Shown here: one piece after another, positions 33,501 through 40,794 of the stretch
Layout of the letters: every line of letters starts with the position of its first letter
How positions within the stretch are numbered: the first letter of the stretch is position 1
Assembly: GCA_037133915.1 (NCBI GenBank)
Contig: JBAXND010000034.1
Span: 1-47,316 of the forward strand
DNA: 47,316 nucleotides
Source of the DNA: Bacteroidota bacterium
GTDB taxonomy: Bacteria > Bacteroidota > Bacteroidia > Bacteroidales > CAIWKO01
Reading direction: 5' to 3'
Notes under the pieces: generated by a model
The model's input: the letters and a program-made list of their open reading frames with translations, nothing else
Told to the model about the DNA's origin: nothing
Databases searched by the model: none
Made by a program: the position numbers and the translations under genes

Positions 33501-35657
33501 TCGCTCATCTTAGGCAATTCACTGTTCCAATGCCAATATACCTGGCAGGCAAGCGGACAGGGATTTACATTTGATGCAGGCACTTCTACCCTTTCGTTTA
33601 TGGCAGGAGCCTACAACTGGCTGCAGTGGTTCAACACAGGTGGTACAATGCAATTCTACAATGTGGAATTTCTTGAACCTAACAATACTACTTATATCTT
33701 CAACGGAAATAACGGACAGACCTATCCTAATGTTCCCTGTCCGTTCAATACGATAAGCTGCAGCGGCAATCTGATTGTTTACGGTGAGTTAATCACGAAT
33801 ACTGCCTTCAATATGGCTCCCGGAAAATCTTACACCTTTGAATCGGGCCGTACGCAGGTATTCAATGGAAGCCTGAATGCTACCGGCAATGGTGCTCAGT
33901 TTATTGACATCAAATCAACAACACCAGGAAGCCAGTGCACCTTCTCAAAAGGCGGTTCATGTGTAATGCTTGATTATATTAATCTTTCAGACTGTAAAGC
34001 CATAGGTGGCGCGAGTTTCTATGCCGGTGCCAACAGTAATAATCTTGGCAATAACAGCGGATGGAGTTTTATTACATCACCCGGCTGCGGAATATTCTGG
34101 ACTGGAACAGTGAGCACCAGCTGGAACACTGCCGGCAACTGGTCGAATAACGCAGTACCGGGCACAACTTCCGATATTATCATACCGGGTGGTACGCAGT
34201 ATCAGCCTACAATTTCCACGTCAGCCAATTGCAATGACATTACAATAATGAGTGGTGGTGTTGTAACTATTTCACCTCTTGGAACGCTTACAGCAAAAGG
34301 GACAACGTCTCTTGGAGCGGCACAGTGTCTGGTATTGAAATCAGATGTTACAGGAACAGCTTCATTTATTGATAATGGAACAATTACCGGAGCCGGCACA
34401 GCAAAAGCAGAGCGTTATCTGAAAGCGAACGACTGGCACTATGTTTCAAAACCTGTAACGGCAGCTCTGGCATCTGTGTTTAACGGTCAGTATGTAAAAA
34501 AATGGACAGAATCCAATTATTCGTGGGTTAATATTATCAGTCCCTCAACAGCATTCGCTTTGCTGGAAGGATACGCCATCAAGTCAGGCATCAGTAAAAC
34601 ATATACATTCACCGGCTCACTGAACACGGGCAATCTGACGAAAAGTCTTACGCGCAACACCACTCAGGTCGTTTCTAAAAGAGGCTGGAATCTTGTCGGA
34701 AATCCTTATCCGAGTTCTATTGACTGGGATGCTTCAACGGGCTGGACTAAAACGAATATCAACAACGCAATTTATATTTACAACACAACTTACGCACAGT
34801 ACGCCACGTATATCGGCGGACTCGGCACCAACGGCGGCTCACGATATATTGCACCGGAACAGGGATTTTTTATTATCTGTAACACATCACCCGGTGGAAC
34901 CTTGGGCATGAACAACAACGTACGTGTACACAGCAATGCACCCTTTATGAAAACAGCTTCGGAACAGGACTATGTACGCCTGACACTTGGCAGCAACGGG
35001 TTCAAAGATGAAATCATTGTCCGCATAAACAATTCTGCGACGACCGGTTTTGACGGCGATTTGGACGCTTTGAAAATTCCTGAAGAAAACATGAATCAGC
35101 TTTGGTCGCAGACTATCGGCGATGCAGCTACACAGTATGCAATAAACAGTTTGCCTGATGTGCAGAACAATCCCGATGTGCCGGTGTATTTCAAACCTTC
35201 AGCCTCAGGAACATTTACCATCACTGCTTCGGAATTTGAGTCGCTTTCGGCACAGACGGGAATATGGCTTGAGGATGTAAAAACGGGAATTATCACCGAC
35301 CTTATTGCTGTTCCCGAATATCAGTTCAGCGCCACACCGTCGGATCAGACGAACCGCTTTATTCTTCATTTTAATCAAAGTTCAACTTCAATTCAAACTT
35401 CCGCGGCAAGCGACCTGTCCGTGCTGATGACACCCAACCCGAACAGCGGTCGGTTTGCATTAAGCGCAGCTAATGAAGAATTGAACGGCTACACAGTAAA
35501 AGTGTTTGACCTTCCGGGAAAATGTATTTTCAACGCTCAATACAACATGCTGCATAATCAGATGATAGACCTCGGCGACATCACACCGGGCTCTTATTAT
35601 TTAAAAGTAACATCAGCCGGCAGCACCAGAGTATTTAAATTCATGGTGGTGAAATAA
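27525..35657 (+). CDS. Giant repeat surface protein with T9SS type A sorting domain
   Basis: The 2710-residue protein has a long N-terminal signal segment (about 17-38, LIAFLLIFLFGSIALQA). Six tandem repeats begin at residues 42, 400, 735, 1098, 1462 and 1823, each 335-367 long. Each opens with (Y/L)W(I/V)xGxGxWSxxxHWS, then IPGPNTNVHFDAxSGF, MDWTGA and a beta-rich stretch (GTLNTNGK, ANNS...TGW). A shorter diverged unit starts at 2190 (IFWTGTVSTSWNTAGNWS). Next come a segment with KAERYLKANDWHYVSKP, common in Bacteroidota secreted proteins, and a C-terminal type A sorting domain (about 2635-2710, VLMTPNPNSGRFAL ... FKFMVVK). It is likely an adhesin or a surface stalk. The ATG at 27525 was chosen over an in-frame GTG at 27471 because it leaves a normal signal segment. 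Confidence 0.88.
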   Translation: METRTKHAVKNVITHYPTKAIALIAFLLIFLFGSIALQATNYYWIGGSGNWSQTSHWSLSSGGPAGSSLPTYTDNVYFDANSGFAPGSNTVNVDPADVFCKDMDWTGAQEYPNITGSGNLQIYGSLKLIPTMSFSHYGYIFFRGTSPGKTITTAGATFSYPISFSGIGGGWTIQDALYSNSTIRLDHGTLNTNGKDLSCYDFFCDSANTRSLILGSSHFYCNTTMWMNFDSLTFDAGTSTLSFPADGYLNLDSVSTPMIFYNLEFTGNTNNTGNITNYSGTRAIFNNITFAQHAMIYGDNTVNGTLRLSAGGIIQFSPNTTTTLNGNIITSANCGQVANIQTQGPGSPAYFRRTTGTLTADHVFIRDIQTTGGGTFIANNSIDGSGNSGWTFNAAAVNDLYWINGAGSWSDTTHWSTSSGGLNTSCIPGPNTNVHFDANSFFSPNETVTLDVNDAYCRDMDWTGVLQNPMLGGNYTNLRIFGSLTFDPTMFNNFPGYVYFQGPSAGNTITCAGSYFYTVYFSGSGAYTLLDDFTAQYDINFDYGTLNTNGKTITVNNFYSNTLNYRTLNLSNSTLNINYSMQFYSTNLTLNGGTSSLNILTNQNIGFYNWGTAPASNIQMYNVSFAGPASIYGNNTINGTLSLVGGNIYTFESNRTTVMNGTISVSGSCGHPATIKGASTGTAATFSRATGTFNGDMLEVIDIAATGGATFNATNSTGSGIVTGWNFTAPAAVDYYWIGGAGNWSDAAHWSASSGGPAGTCIPGSENNVYFDANSGFTAGNRTVTINSGYYYLKNMDWTGATASPVLTGGYSYFYLSGSLTLIPTLSLTFNGSITFTSTTTGKTVKTAGVTMPCDVYFNGNGGDWTLLDNLTSVRSVVLYGGTFNSNNKNITCESFQSSGQNPRTINLGSSTITVHWSISMDGSSLTMNAGTSKFIYSNNYPNAYQSLQIYNVNPGFRLYDVRFNNTNVTPNFNYGSMDSLIFHDVYFTNNAYIYGKNVVEGTMTLAGGKTYQFEAGKKTIFVGNLAVTSGCGLMATIQSNSPGTANIFYKSSGTLTVSDVSLTDNAATGGAIFTANNSLQSTGVTGWNFTTPVITDLYWISGSGSWSDPNHWSLTSGGAAGVCIPGPNTNVHFNAASGFTPSNRTVTVPSANIFCHDMDWTGAANNPILTGGSYYGYWFRIYGSLTFIPNMTYSVNNYLNFEATTTGHTVTSAGVTFPQYVTFSGIGGGWTLLDALNTSASFNHTAGTLNTNGQTVTCSGFSSNSITPRTLNLGNSTINPNYQFMVDYTNLTLNTGTSTINFTNLGGGSFYTVGVNPTAQFYNIISNSTSGTFTIINYDTSSSTTFNNITLAGSSNFWGKNTINGNLSLAGGMIYSFEPGKTTTLNGTVTVNGNCSQKAVITTVWPAAPAIFKRTTGTLTIDNVLLNENTATGGATFIANNSVAGSNVTGWTINATPVVNYYWVGGSGNWSDLNHWSLTSGGTPVSVCVPGRYTNVRFDANSGFTPGNANVFVDIDSAACRDMDWTGATDTPHFMDNAPNLHLIVAGSLKLISAMTFDYTGNITFTATTTGKTITSAGHTFAGVIYFAGNGGEWILQDAFNSSNQVYHDLGTFNTNNQIVNVSYFGSWNSGSRNLILGSSVFTSMNGMGFGGTGLSINPGTSLISLPNGGYIYSGVSGNNLQFYNVDFPTVGMTGNIQNYSGTQCIFNKITFADNGIIWGDNVINGTLTLIAGKVYQIESGRVLTLNGTVVTQANCGYTAILKASTPGWSAFISRASGTLTANYLGLSDNKATGGATFIANNSMNFGNVSGWTINTATATNLYWVGGSGNWKDPNHWSATSGGTPAGCIPTPTVNVFFNAASGLTSGTTMTIDTSEASCRNMDWTGVNMPTFNSSDYLNNLHIYGSLKFSPSMTYSFDGRLNFDASTTGNTITTAGHLLYQTPIFFNGTGGWTLQDAFTSNVTITHNKGTWNTNGKTVTCNFYNSISNFPRSLILGNSLFQCQYTWQASGQGFTFDAGTSTLSFMAGAYNWLQWFNTGGTMQFYNVEFLEPNNTTYIFNGNNGQTYPNVPCPFNTISCSGNLIVYGELITNTAFNMAPGKSYTFESGRTQVFNGSLNATGNGAQFIDIKSTTPGSQCTFSKGGSCVMLDYINLSDCKAIGGASFYAGANSNNLGNNSGWSFITSPGCGIFWTGTVSTSWNTAGNWSNNAVPGTTSDIIIPGGTQYQPTISTSANCNDITIMSGGVVTISPLGTLTAKGTTSLGAAQCLVLKSDVTGTASFIDNGTITGAGTAKAERYLKANDWHYVSKPVTAALASVFNGQYVKKWTESNYSWVNIISPSTAFALLEGYAIKSGISKTYTFTGSLNTGNLTKSLTRNTTQVVSKRGWNLVGNPYPSSIDWDASTGWTKTNINNAIYIYNTTYAQYATYIGGLGTNGGSRYIAPEQGFFIICNTSPGGTLGMNNNVRVHSNAPFMKTASEQDYVRLTLGSNGFKDEIIVRINNSATTGFDGDLDALKIPEENMNQLWSQTIGDAATQYAINSLPDVQNNPDVPVYFKPSASGTFTITASEFESLSAQTGIWLEDVKTGIITDLIAVPEYQFSATPSDQTNRFILHFNQSSTSIQTSAASDLSVLMTPNPNSGRFALSAANEELNGYTVKVFDLPGKCIFNAQYNMLHNQMIDLGDITPGSYYLKVTSAGSTRVFKFMVVK

Positions 35658-35680
35658 TTTTTGAGATTCAAATAAAAAGA

Positions 35681-35711
35681 ACTGCCGCACATACTGTGGC
35701 AGTTTTTTTTT
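35681..35711 (+). terminator. Intrinsic terminator after the giant gene
   Basis: ACTGCCGCA (35681-35689), the loop CATAC and TGTGGCAGT (35695-35703) form a 9-bp stem with one G-U pair, followed by nine T. It ends the giant transcript. Confidence 0.85.
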
Positions 35712-35797
35712 CGTTATACCCTATGAAAAATCCTGTTATACCGGTAGGATTCACTGACATGAATCATCCCTGCAACAGCGAAATTCACGGCGAAATA

Positions 35798-35829
35798 TTG
35801 AAACCTGAACGATAAAAGCACTATCTTTG
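35798..35829 (+). promoter_or_regulatory. Promoter of the nuclease gene
   Basis: TTG (35798-35800), a 21-bp spacer and TATCTTTG (35822-35829) match the Bacteroidota promoter. The expected leader of about 113 nt has a small AGGG-TTCG-CCCT hairpin near 35840. Confidence 0.75.
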
Positions 35830-35948
35830 TAGTATCACAAGGGTTCGCCCTGAAAATAAAAAACAGATAGCAGATTTCATCGGAGCAACATAAATATCAG
35901 CAACTAAACAAACTAATTAAACTTTTTGGTGTAATAATTCCTGCTGAA

Positions 35949-37046
35949 GTGAAAAAAACGACACTGATACTGTTCACACTCATAACGCTGCTGGGGAATC
36001 TCTCTTACGGACAAGGAAAGCATTTTTGGTATCTGCCGAACTCCACAACAAAAACGAGAATCGTTCACACTTACTACACAGTTTCCTATTCTGTGCCGGA
36101 TAAAGAGGCGGAATGGGATGCGTATATGCTGACCCGTGAAAGAGCGTCGAGTGAAAAGGTTACGAGGGCAAATAATTTCAGGAAAGACCCGCTGATTTCA
36201 AAATCAGCTTCAGCGAATCCTGATGATTACAAGAAATCAGGCTACGACCGTGGTCACCTCACCCCTGCCGGCGACATGAGATTTGATTCGGTTGCAATGT
36301 CGGAATCTTTTTACTTAACCAATATAAGCCCTCAGCTGGCCGACTTTAACCGTGGCATCTGGCAGCGTGTAGAACAGCAGGTAAGGAACTGGGCTGTGGA
36401 TTATGATACACTTTATATTGTTACCGGTGGGGTGTTGAAAGACCCAATGGGAACTCTGGGTGAAAGTAAAATTACAATCCCAAAATACTTCTACAAAGTT
36501 GTGCTTGATTATAAAAATGGCAAAGCCAAGGCTATCGCCTTTTTATTGCCGAATATGCAGGGAGGAAGAAAATTACGGGAATATACGGTTACCATTGATT
36601 CTGTTGAAAAAATGACCGGAATTGACTTTTTTCCGGCATTGCCTGACAGCATTGAGAACCGGGTTGAAAGTACGGTTGATACTACCTTGTGGAAATGGGA
36701 CGTATCACCCGAGCCACGAAAGTATTACAGTACGAAAAAAGTAGATTATTCGGAATCTGATATTACCATCAAGCCATCGAATGCCATGGAGCATATTGGA
36801 GAAAAGGTGAATGTTGCCGGAGTCATCGCCCAGGTTTCGGAAACGGCTAACATTATATATCTGAATATGGGAGGCAAATACCCTGATAATAATTTCTCCG
36901 GACAGATATACCGCAAAAATGCAGGACTGTTTAACGACGTCGCCTCGTATTCAGGAAAAAAAGTTTCCATCACAGGGAAAATAAAAGAATACAATGGCAA
37001 GCCGCTGATAATAATCGACAGTCCGGAACAAATACGATTCATTTAG
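35949..37046 (+). CDS. Secreted DNA/RNA non-specific endonuclease with extra C-terminal domain
   Basis: The 365-residue protein has a signal peptide (about 1-21, ending LSYGQ) and a DRGHL-type (Serratia nuclease) domain at about 25-235. The catalytic motif DRGHLTPAGDM is at 100-110 with H103, and the metal-binding asparagine region NISPQLADFNRGIW is at 125-138 (N125, N134). Residues about 280-365 form an added OB-fold-like domain (EKVNVAGVIAQVSETANIIY, VSITGKIKEYNGKPLIII) that is not part of the nuclease core. It cleaves single- or double-stranded nucleic acid, here outside or in the periplasm. The start is GTG at 35949. No immunity gene is adjacent. Confidence 0.88.
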   Translation: MKKTTLILFTLITLLGNLSYGQGKHFWYLPNSTTKTRIVHTYYTVSYSVPDKEAEWDAYMLTRERASSEKVTRANNFRKDPLISKSASANPDDYKKSGYDRGHLTPAGDMRFDSVAMSESFYLTNISPQLADFNRGIWQRVEQQVRNWAVDYDTLYIVTGGVLKDPMGTLGESKITIPKYFYKVVLDYKNGKAKAIAFLLPNMQGGRKLREYTVTIDSVEKMTGIDFFPALPDSIENRVESTVDTTLWKWDVSPEPRKYYSTKKVDYSESDITIKPSNAMEHIGEKVNVAGVIAQVSETANIIYLNMGGKYPDNNFSGQIYRKNAGLFNDVASYSGKKVSITGKIKEYNGKPLIIIDSPEQIRFI

Positions 37047-37287
37047 TGAGTCAAAAGACAGCATAAAGCTTAAGACTAAAAGTGAAAGCAAAAATGCATC
37101 GGCAGAGGTCTTTGCCGGTCTGATTTCACTCAGCAGGATTTTCATATTATGTATCTTATTACAATGCAGTCAACACTGTCAGTTACTACATCCATTTTAA
37201 TTTTATACGTACTTTTCTAAGTATAAAGATTTTTCTTATTTTTACGACTCCATCATTCTATTTACTAATAAAATAAATTCTTAAAGT

Positions 37288-38835
37288 ATGAGAAATACGA
37301 CGTACTCTTTCAAACTCTCTATTGCAACGATGGCGTTAGTACTTATATCATGCCTGCATAGTTATGGTCAGGGCGTTGGCATAAATACAAGCGGTGCCGC
37401 CGCCGATACATCAGCTATTTTGGATGTTTCAAGCTTATCTAAAGGTGTACTGATTACCCGAATGAATACTGCCCAGCGCAATGCGATTGTAAATCCTGCA
37501 CGCGGTTTGTTTATCTATAATACAGATACCGACTGTTTGAACTTCTATAAAGGCGGTCAATGGTTCGAGATCTGCGGAAACTGTATCACACCACCTACTC
37601 CGGTGGCCGGTGGCAACAGCCCTGTTTGCTCAGGAGGCTCTATTCACCTCACTTCTACTACCGTTCCAAACGCCACTTATACATGGACAGGACCAAACGG
37701 CTTTACATCAACCGCACAGAATCCCAGCATACCAAATTCCGGGACATCAAACACAGGATTGTATCAGGTTCAGGCAGTGATAGGACCCTGCTCCAGCCTT
37801 TCATCCAATGTTTTTGTTCAGGTGTATCAAACGCCTGTTTCAACCTTTACTTTTTCTCCAACATCGCCGGGTATCACTCAAAGTACAATATTCACACCCA
37901 CTGTAACCGGCGCTTCATACAGCTGGTTCTTTCAAAATGGTATTCCGGCAACCAGCACTGCACAGAATCCCGCGGTACAATGGACATCAGCCGGAACCTA
38001 TACTATAAAATTAGTGGTTTCACAAAACGGTTGTGTTTCTGATACCACCTTTAATAACATTACTGTTGTGAACTGCAGCCATGGCTCTCAAACATTCACC
38101 TATTCGGGCAGCATTGTTACATGGACGGTTCCCGGTGGTGTTTGCCCACCCATTACTATTGAAGCATGGGGCGCTCAGGGCGGATATGGCTACGGCTACA
38201 CCAACTCAGGTCTGGGTGCCAGGATGCGGGGCGAATTCACATTAAACGCCGGAGATGTTCTTTCTATACTTGTAGGCGAAATGCCTCCCACCAATGGAAC
38301 TTACAACCAGGGTGGCGGCGGTGGCGGAACCTTTGTGGCATTAGGTGCCAGCTATACAACTGCTACTCCGCTTATTGTTGCCGGAGGCGGCAGCGGAGGC
38401 GGTTACAACGGCGGCACTCCCGGAACAGGCGGATTAACGACAACGAACGGAGGCGGCATTTCAGGCGGAACAGGCGGTAATGGTGCGAGTCAAACGTTCT
38501 GCGCCGGAGGCGGCGGCGGATTCTATACTTCGGGTGCAAGTTCATCGTATTCGGGTGGCGGTACTGCCGGTGGTGGGGCAGGATTCCAGCAGGGTGGTGC
38601 AGGTGGAGGCATTGGTAACAGCGGCACACACGGTCCCGGTGGATTTGGCGGCGGCGGTTCAGGAGACCCCTGGGGCTCATGCAACACATCGGGCGGCGGT
38701 GGCGGATATAGCGGCGGAAGCGGCTACAGCGGCTACGGTACCGGTGGTGGTGGTGGCTCATACAACGGAGGCGCTAACCAGTCAAATACTGCCGGAACCT
38801 GGAGCGGTAACGGACAGGTGACGATAACATGGTAG
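37288..38835 (+). CDS. Secreted glycine-rich protein with ALK/LTK-like glycine-rich domain, copy 1
   Basis: The 515-residue protein has a signal peptide (about 1-28, ending SYGQ). The next block (about 29-98) resembles Bacteroidota tail-fibre-like segments (GVGINTSGAAADTSAILDVS, STLSKGVL-type phrase, RGLFIYNTDTDC). Two Ig/PKD-like domains follow (about 105-180, 185-262). The C-terminal 250 residues are glycine-rich: TIEAWGAQGGYGYGY, GEFTLNAGDVLSILVGEMPP, TPLIVAGGGSGGGYNGG, GGFGGGGSGD and a final GNGQVTITW. This order closely recalls the glycine-rich domain of the receptor tyrosine kinases ALK and LTK. No T9SS sorting domain is present, so its route out is uncertain. A paralogue follows. Confidence 0.8.
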   Translation: MRNTTYSFKLSIATMALVLISCLHSYGQGVGINTSGAAADTSAILDVSSLSKGVLITRMNTAQRNAIVNPARGLFIYNTDTDCLNFYKGGQWFEICGNCITPPTPVAGGNSPVCSGGSIHLTSTTVPNATYTWTGPNGFTSTAQNPSIPNSGTSNTGLYQVQAVIGPCSSLSSNVFVQVYQTPVSTFTFSPTSPGITQSTIFTPTVTGASYSWFFQNGIPATSTAQNPAVQWTSAGTYTIKLVVSQNGCVSDTTFNNITVVNCSHGSQTFTYSGSIVTWTVPGGVCPPITIEAWGAQGGYGYGYTNSGLGARMRGEFTLNAGDVLSILVGEMPPTNGTYNQGGGGGGTFVALGASYTTATPLIVAGGGSGGGYNGGTPGTGGLTTTNGGGISGGTGGNGASQTFCAGGGGGFYTSGASSSYSGGGTAGGGAGFQQGGAGGGIGNSGTHGPGGFGGGGSGDPWGSCNTSGGGGGYSGGSGYSGYGTGGGGGSYNGGANQSNTAGTWSGNGQVTITW

Positions 38836-38892
38836 TCGTGAGTCGAGAGTTGAGGCGAAGTCGAAATCCGTCTCCTGACGGATCGTGAGTCA
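38836..38892 (+). repeat. GTGAGTCGAGAG repeat with 29-nt dispersed repeat
   Basis: Directly after the stop codon a GTCGTGAGTCGAGAG motif precedes the 29-nt repeat (38849-38877) and another GATCGTGAGTC. It is equivalent to the arrangement after the paralogue at 40520. Confidence 0.8.
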
Positions 38893-38980
38893 AAAAGCAA
38901 AAAAGCAAGAGGGGTGCGATAAAAGAACTGTTCATTGTTAATTATTAATTATTCATTGTGAATTACTAATTGTACCATCC

Positions 38981-40519
38981 ATGGTAAAAAATCTACTAAT
39001 CACAGCCGGTCTTACTCTTTTTCTTGCGTCATTTATAATGCCCGCTTTTAGTCAGGGTGTCGGTATTAATGCTACAGGTGCCACAGCAGACACAAGTGCC
39101 ATGCTCGACGTATCAAGTGTTACGAAAGGTGTACTCGTAAGCAGGATGACCACTGCACAACGCAATGCCATAGTCAACCCGGCGCGGGGTCTGATGATTT
39201 ATAATACCGATTCGGACTGCTTCAATTTCTATAAAAACAATCAGTGGTATGAATGGTGCGGCAACTGCATCATGCCTTCATCACCGGTGGCGGGAAGTAA
39301 CAGTCCGGTTTGCTCGGGAAGTAACATACAGCTTACGGCGACAAACGTTCAGAATGCCGTATACAGTTGGACGGGGCCGAACGGTTTCTCATCAACAGCT
39401 CAAAACCCATCGATACCAAATTCCGGCACTGTAAACAGCGGATTGTATATGGTACAGGCAATCGTAGGTAACTGCACCAGCAATGCCTCCAATGTTTTTG
39501 TTCAGGTAATGCAAACGCCATCGTCAGGATTCACGTTTCTGCCATCAACAACCACCATTAATACGAATGTCACGTTCAGCCCGACTGTTACAGGCGCATC
39601 ATACAACTGGATTTTTACGGGAGGCACGCCTGCAACAAGTACGGCACAAAATCCTGTTGTACAATGGACCGCAGGCGGTACTTACACGGTAAAACTGGTA
39701 GTAGCACAAAATGGTTGTATCTCTGACACTACGTACAACTCTATTATTATCACCAACTGCACCCACGGTTCACAAACCTTCACGTTTACCAACAGCATAG
39801 TGAACTGGACTGTTCCTTCAGGCATTTGTCAGGCAGTCACCATTGAAGCCTGGGGCGCTCAGGGCGGATATGGAAGCGGTTACTCCAATTCAGGACTGGG
39901 AGCCAGAATGCGTGGCGATTTCTCATTGAATTCAGGTGATGTACTCACGATACTTGTGGGTGAAATGCCTCCCATCAATGGTTCGTATAATCAGGGAGGC
40001 GGCGGCGGCGGCACCTTCGTTGCGCTTGGCAGCTCATACACCAGTGCCACTCCTCTCATTGTGGCAGGCGGTGGCAGCGGTGGCGGATATAATGGAGGCA
40101 CTCCGGGTGTTGGCGCCCTTACCACAACCAATGGTGGTGGCATTTCCGGCGGAACAGGCGGCAACGGCGCCACTCAGACTTTCTGTGCCGGTGGCGGCGG
40201 CGGATTCTATACTGCAGGAGCAGCATCATCGTACTCAGGATGCGGTGCTGCACAAGGCGGACAGGGATTCAGACAGGGCGGAGCCGGCGGGAACACAGGT
40301 AATAGCGGCTATCATGGTCGTGGTGGCTTTGGAGGCGGCGGTTCAGGCGACCCCTGCGGCTCATGCAACACATCGGGCGGCGGTGGCGGCTATAGCGGCG
40401 GAAGCGGTTACAGCGGCTATGGTACCGGCGGCGGCGGCGGTTCATACAACGGCGGCACTAACCAGTCAAATACTGCCGGAACCTGGAGCGGCAACGGACA
40501 GGTGACGATAACATGGTAG
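38981..40519 (+). CDS. Secreted glycine-rich protein with ALK/LTK-like glycine-rich domain, copy 2
   Basis: This 512-residue paralogue has the same order as the preceding protein: signal peptide (about 1-24), GVGINATGATADTSAMLDVS, two Ig/PKD-like domains (FTFLPSTTTINTNV, TYTVKLVVAQNGC) and the glycine-rich C-terminal domain ending GNGQVTITW. The last 130 nt of the gene and the repeat after it are nearly identical to copy 1, while the N-terminal halves differ more, which suggests recent recombination or conversion at the 3' end. It reads ARMRGDFSLNSGDVLTILVG where copy 1 has EFTLNAGDVLSILVG. Function is unknown, probably surface or extracellular structural. Confidence 0.8.
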   Translation: MVKNLLITAGLTLFLASFIMPAFSQGVGINATGATADTSAMLDVSSVTKGVLVSRMTTAQRNAIVNPARGLMIYNTDSDCFNFYKNNQWYEWCGNCIMPSSPVAGSNSPVCSGSNIQLTATNVQNAVYSWTGPNGFSSTAQNPSIPNSGTVNSGLYMVQAIVGNCTSNASNVFVQVMQTPSSGFTFLPSTTTINTNVTFSPTVTGASYNWIFTGGTPATSTAQNPVVQWTAGGTYTVKLVVAQNGCISDTTYNSIIITNCTHGSQTFTFTNSIVNWTVPSGICQAVTIEAWGAQGGYGSGYSNSGLGARMRGDFSLNSGDVLTILVGEMPPINGSYNQGGGGGGTFVALGSSYTSATPLIVAGGGSGGGYNGGTPGVGALTTTNGGGISGGTGGNGATQTFCAGGGGGFYTAGAASSYSGCGAAQGGQGFRQGGAGGNTGNSGYHGRGGFGGGGSGDPCGSCNTSGGGGGYSGGSGYSGYGTGGGGGSYNGGTNQSNTAGTWSGNGQVTITW

Positions 40520-40640
40520 TCGTGAGTCAAAAGTCGTGAGTCGTGAGTTGAGGCGAAGCGAAATCCGTCTCCTGACGGATCGTGAGTCGTGAGTCGTGAG
40601 TTGAGGCGAAGCGAAATCCGTCTCCTGACAGATCGTGAGT
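40520..40640 (+). repeat. GAGTCGTGAGTCG repeat with two 28-nt dispersed repeats
   Basis: GTCGTGAGTCAAAAGTCGTG is followed by two copies of the 28-nt repeat (40547-40574, 40600-40627), each joined to GATCGTGAGTCGTGAG-type sequence with a 53-bp period. The rest of the space to 40794 (AT-rich, TATTTTCG near 40733) shows no gene. Confidence 0.8.
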
Positions 40641-40794
40641 CTACATTAATAATTAGATAATTTGAAAGTTTATCAATTTGAAAATGTTTGTCTGTCTGTG
40701 ATTTTTGAAAAATCCTATAAGAATATTTTATTTATTTTCGCAACGTTCAACAATCAATAAAAGATGCGGAAGCATCAGCGATTAATAACACATT

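Noticed and set aside
38166..38821. Alternative frames in the glycine-rich region as genes
   Set aside because: GGN-rich DNA leaves long Arg-, Ala- or Val-rich open frames on several frames; only the annotated frame has a signal peptide and domain order.
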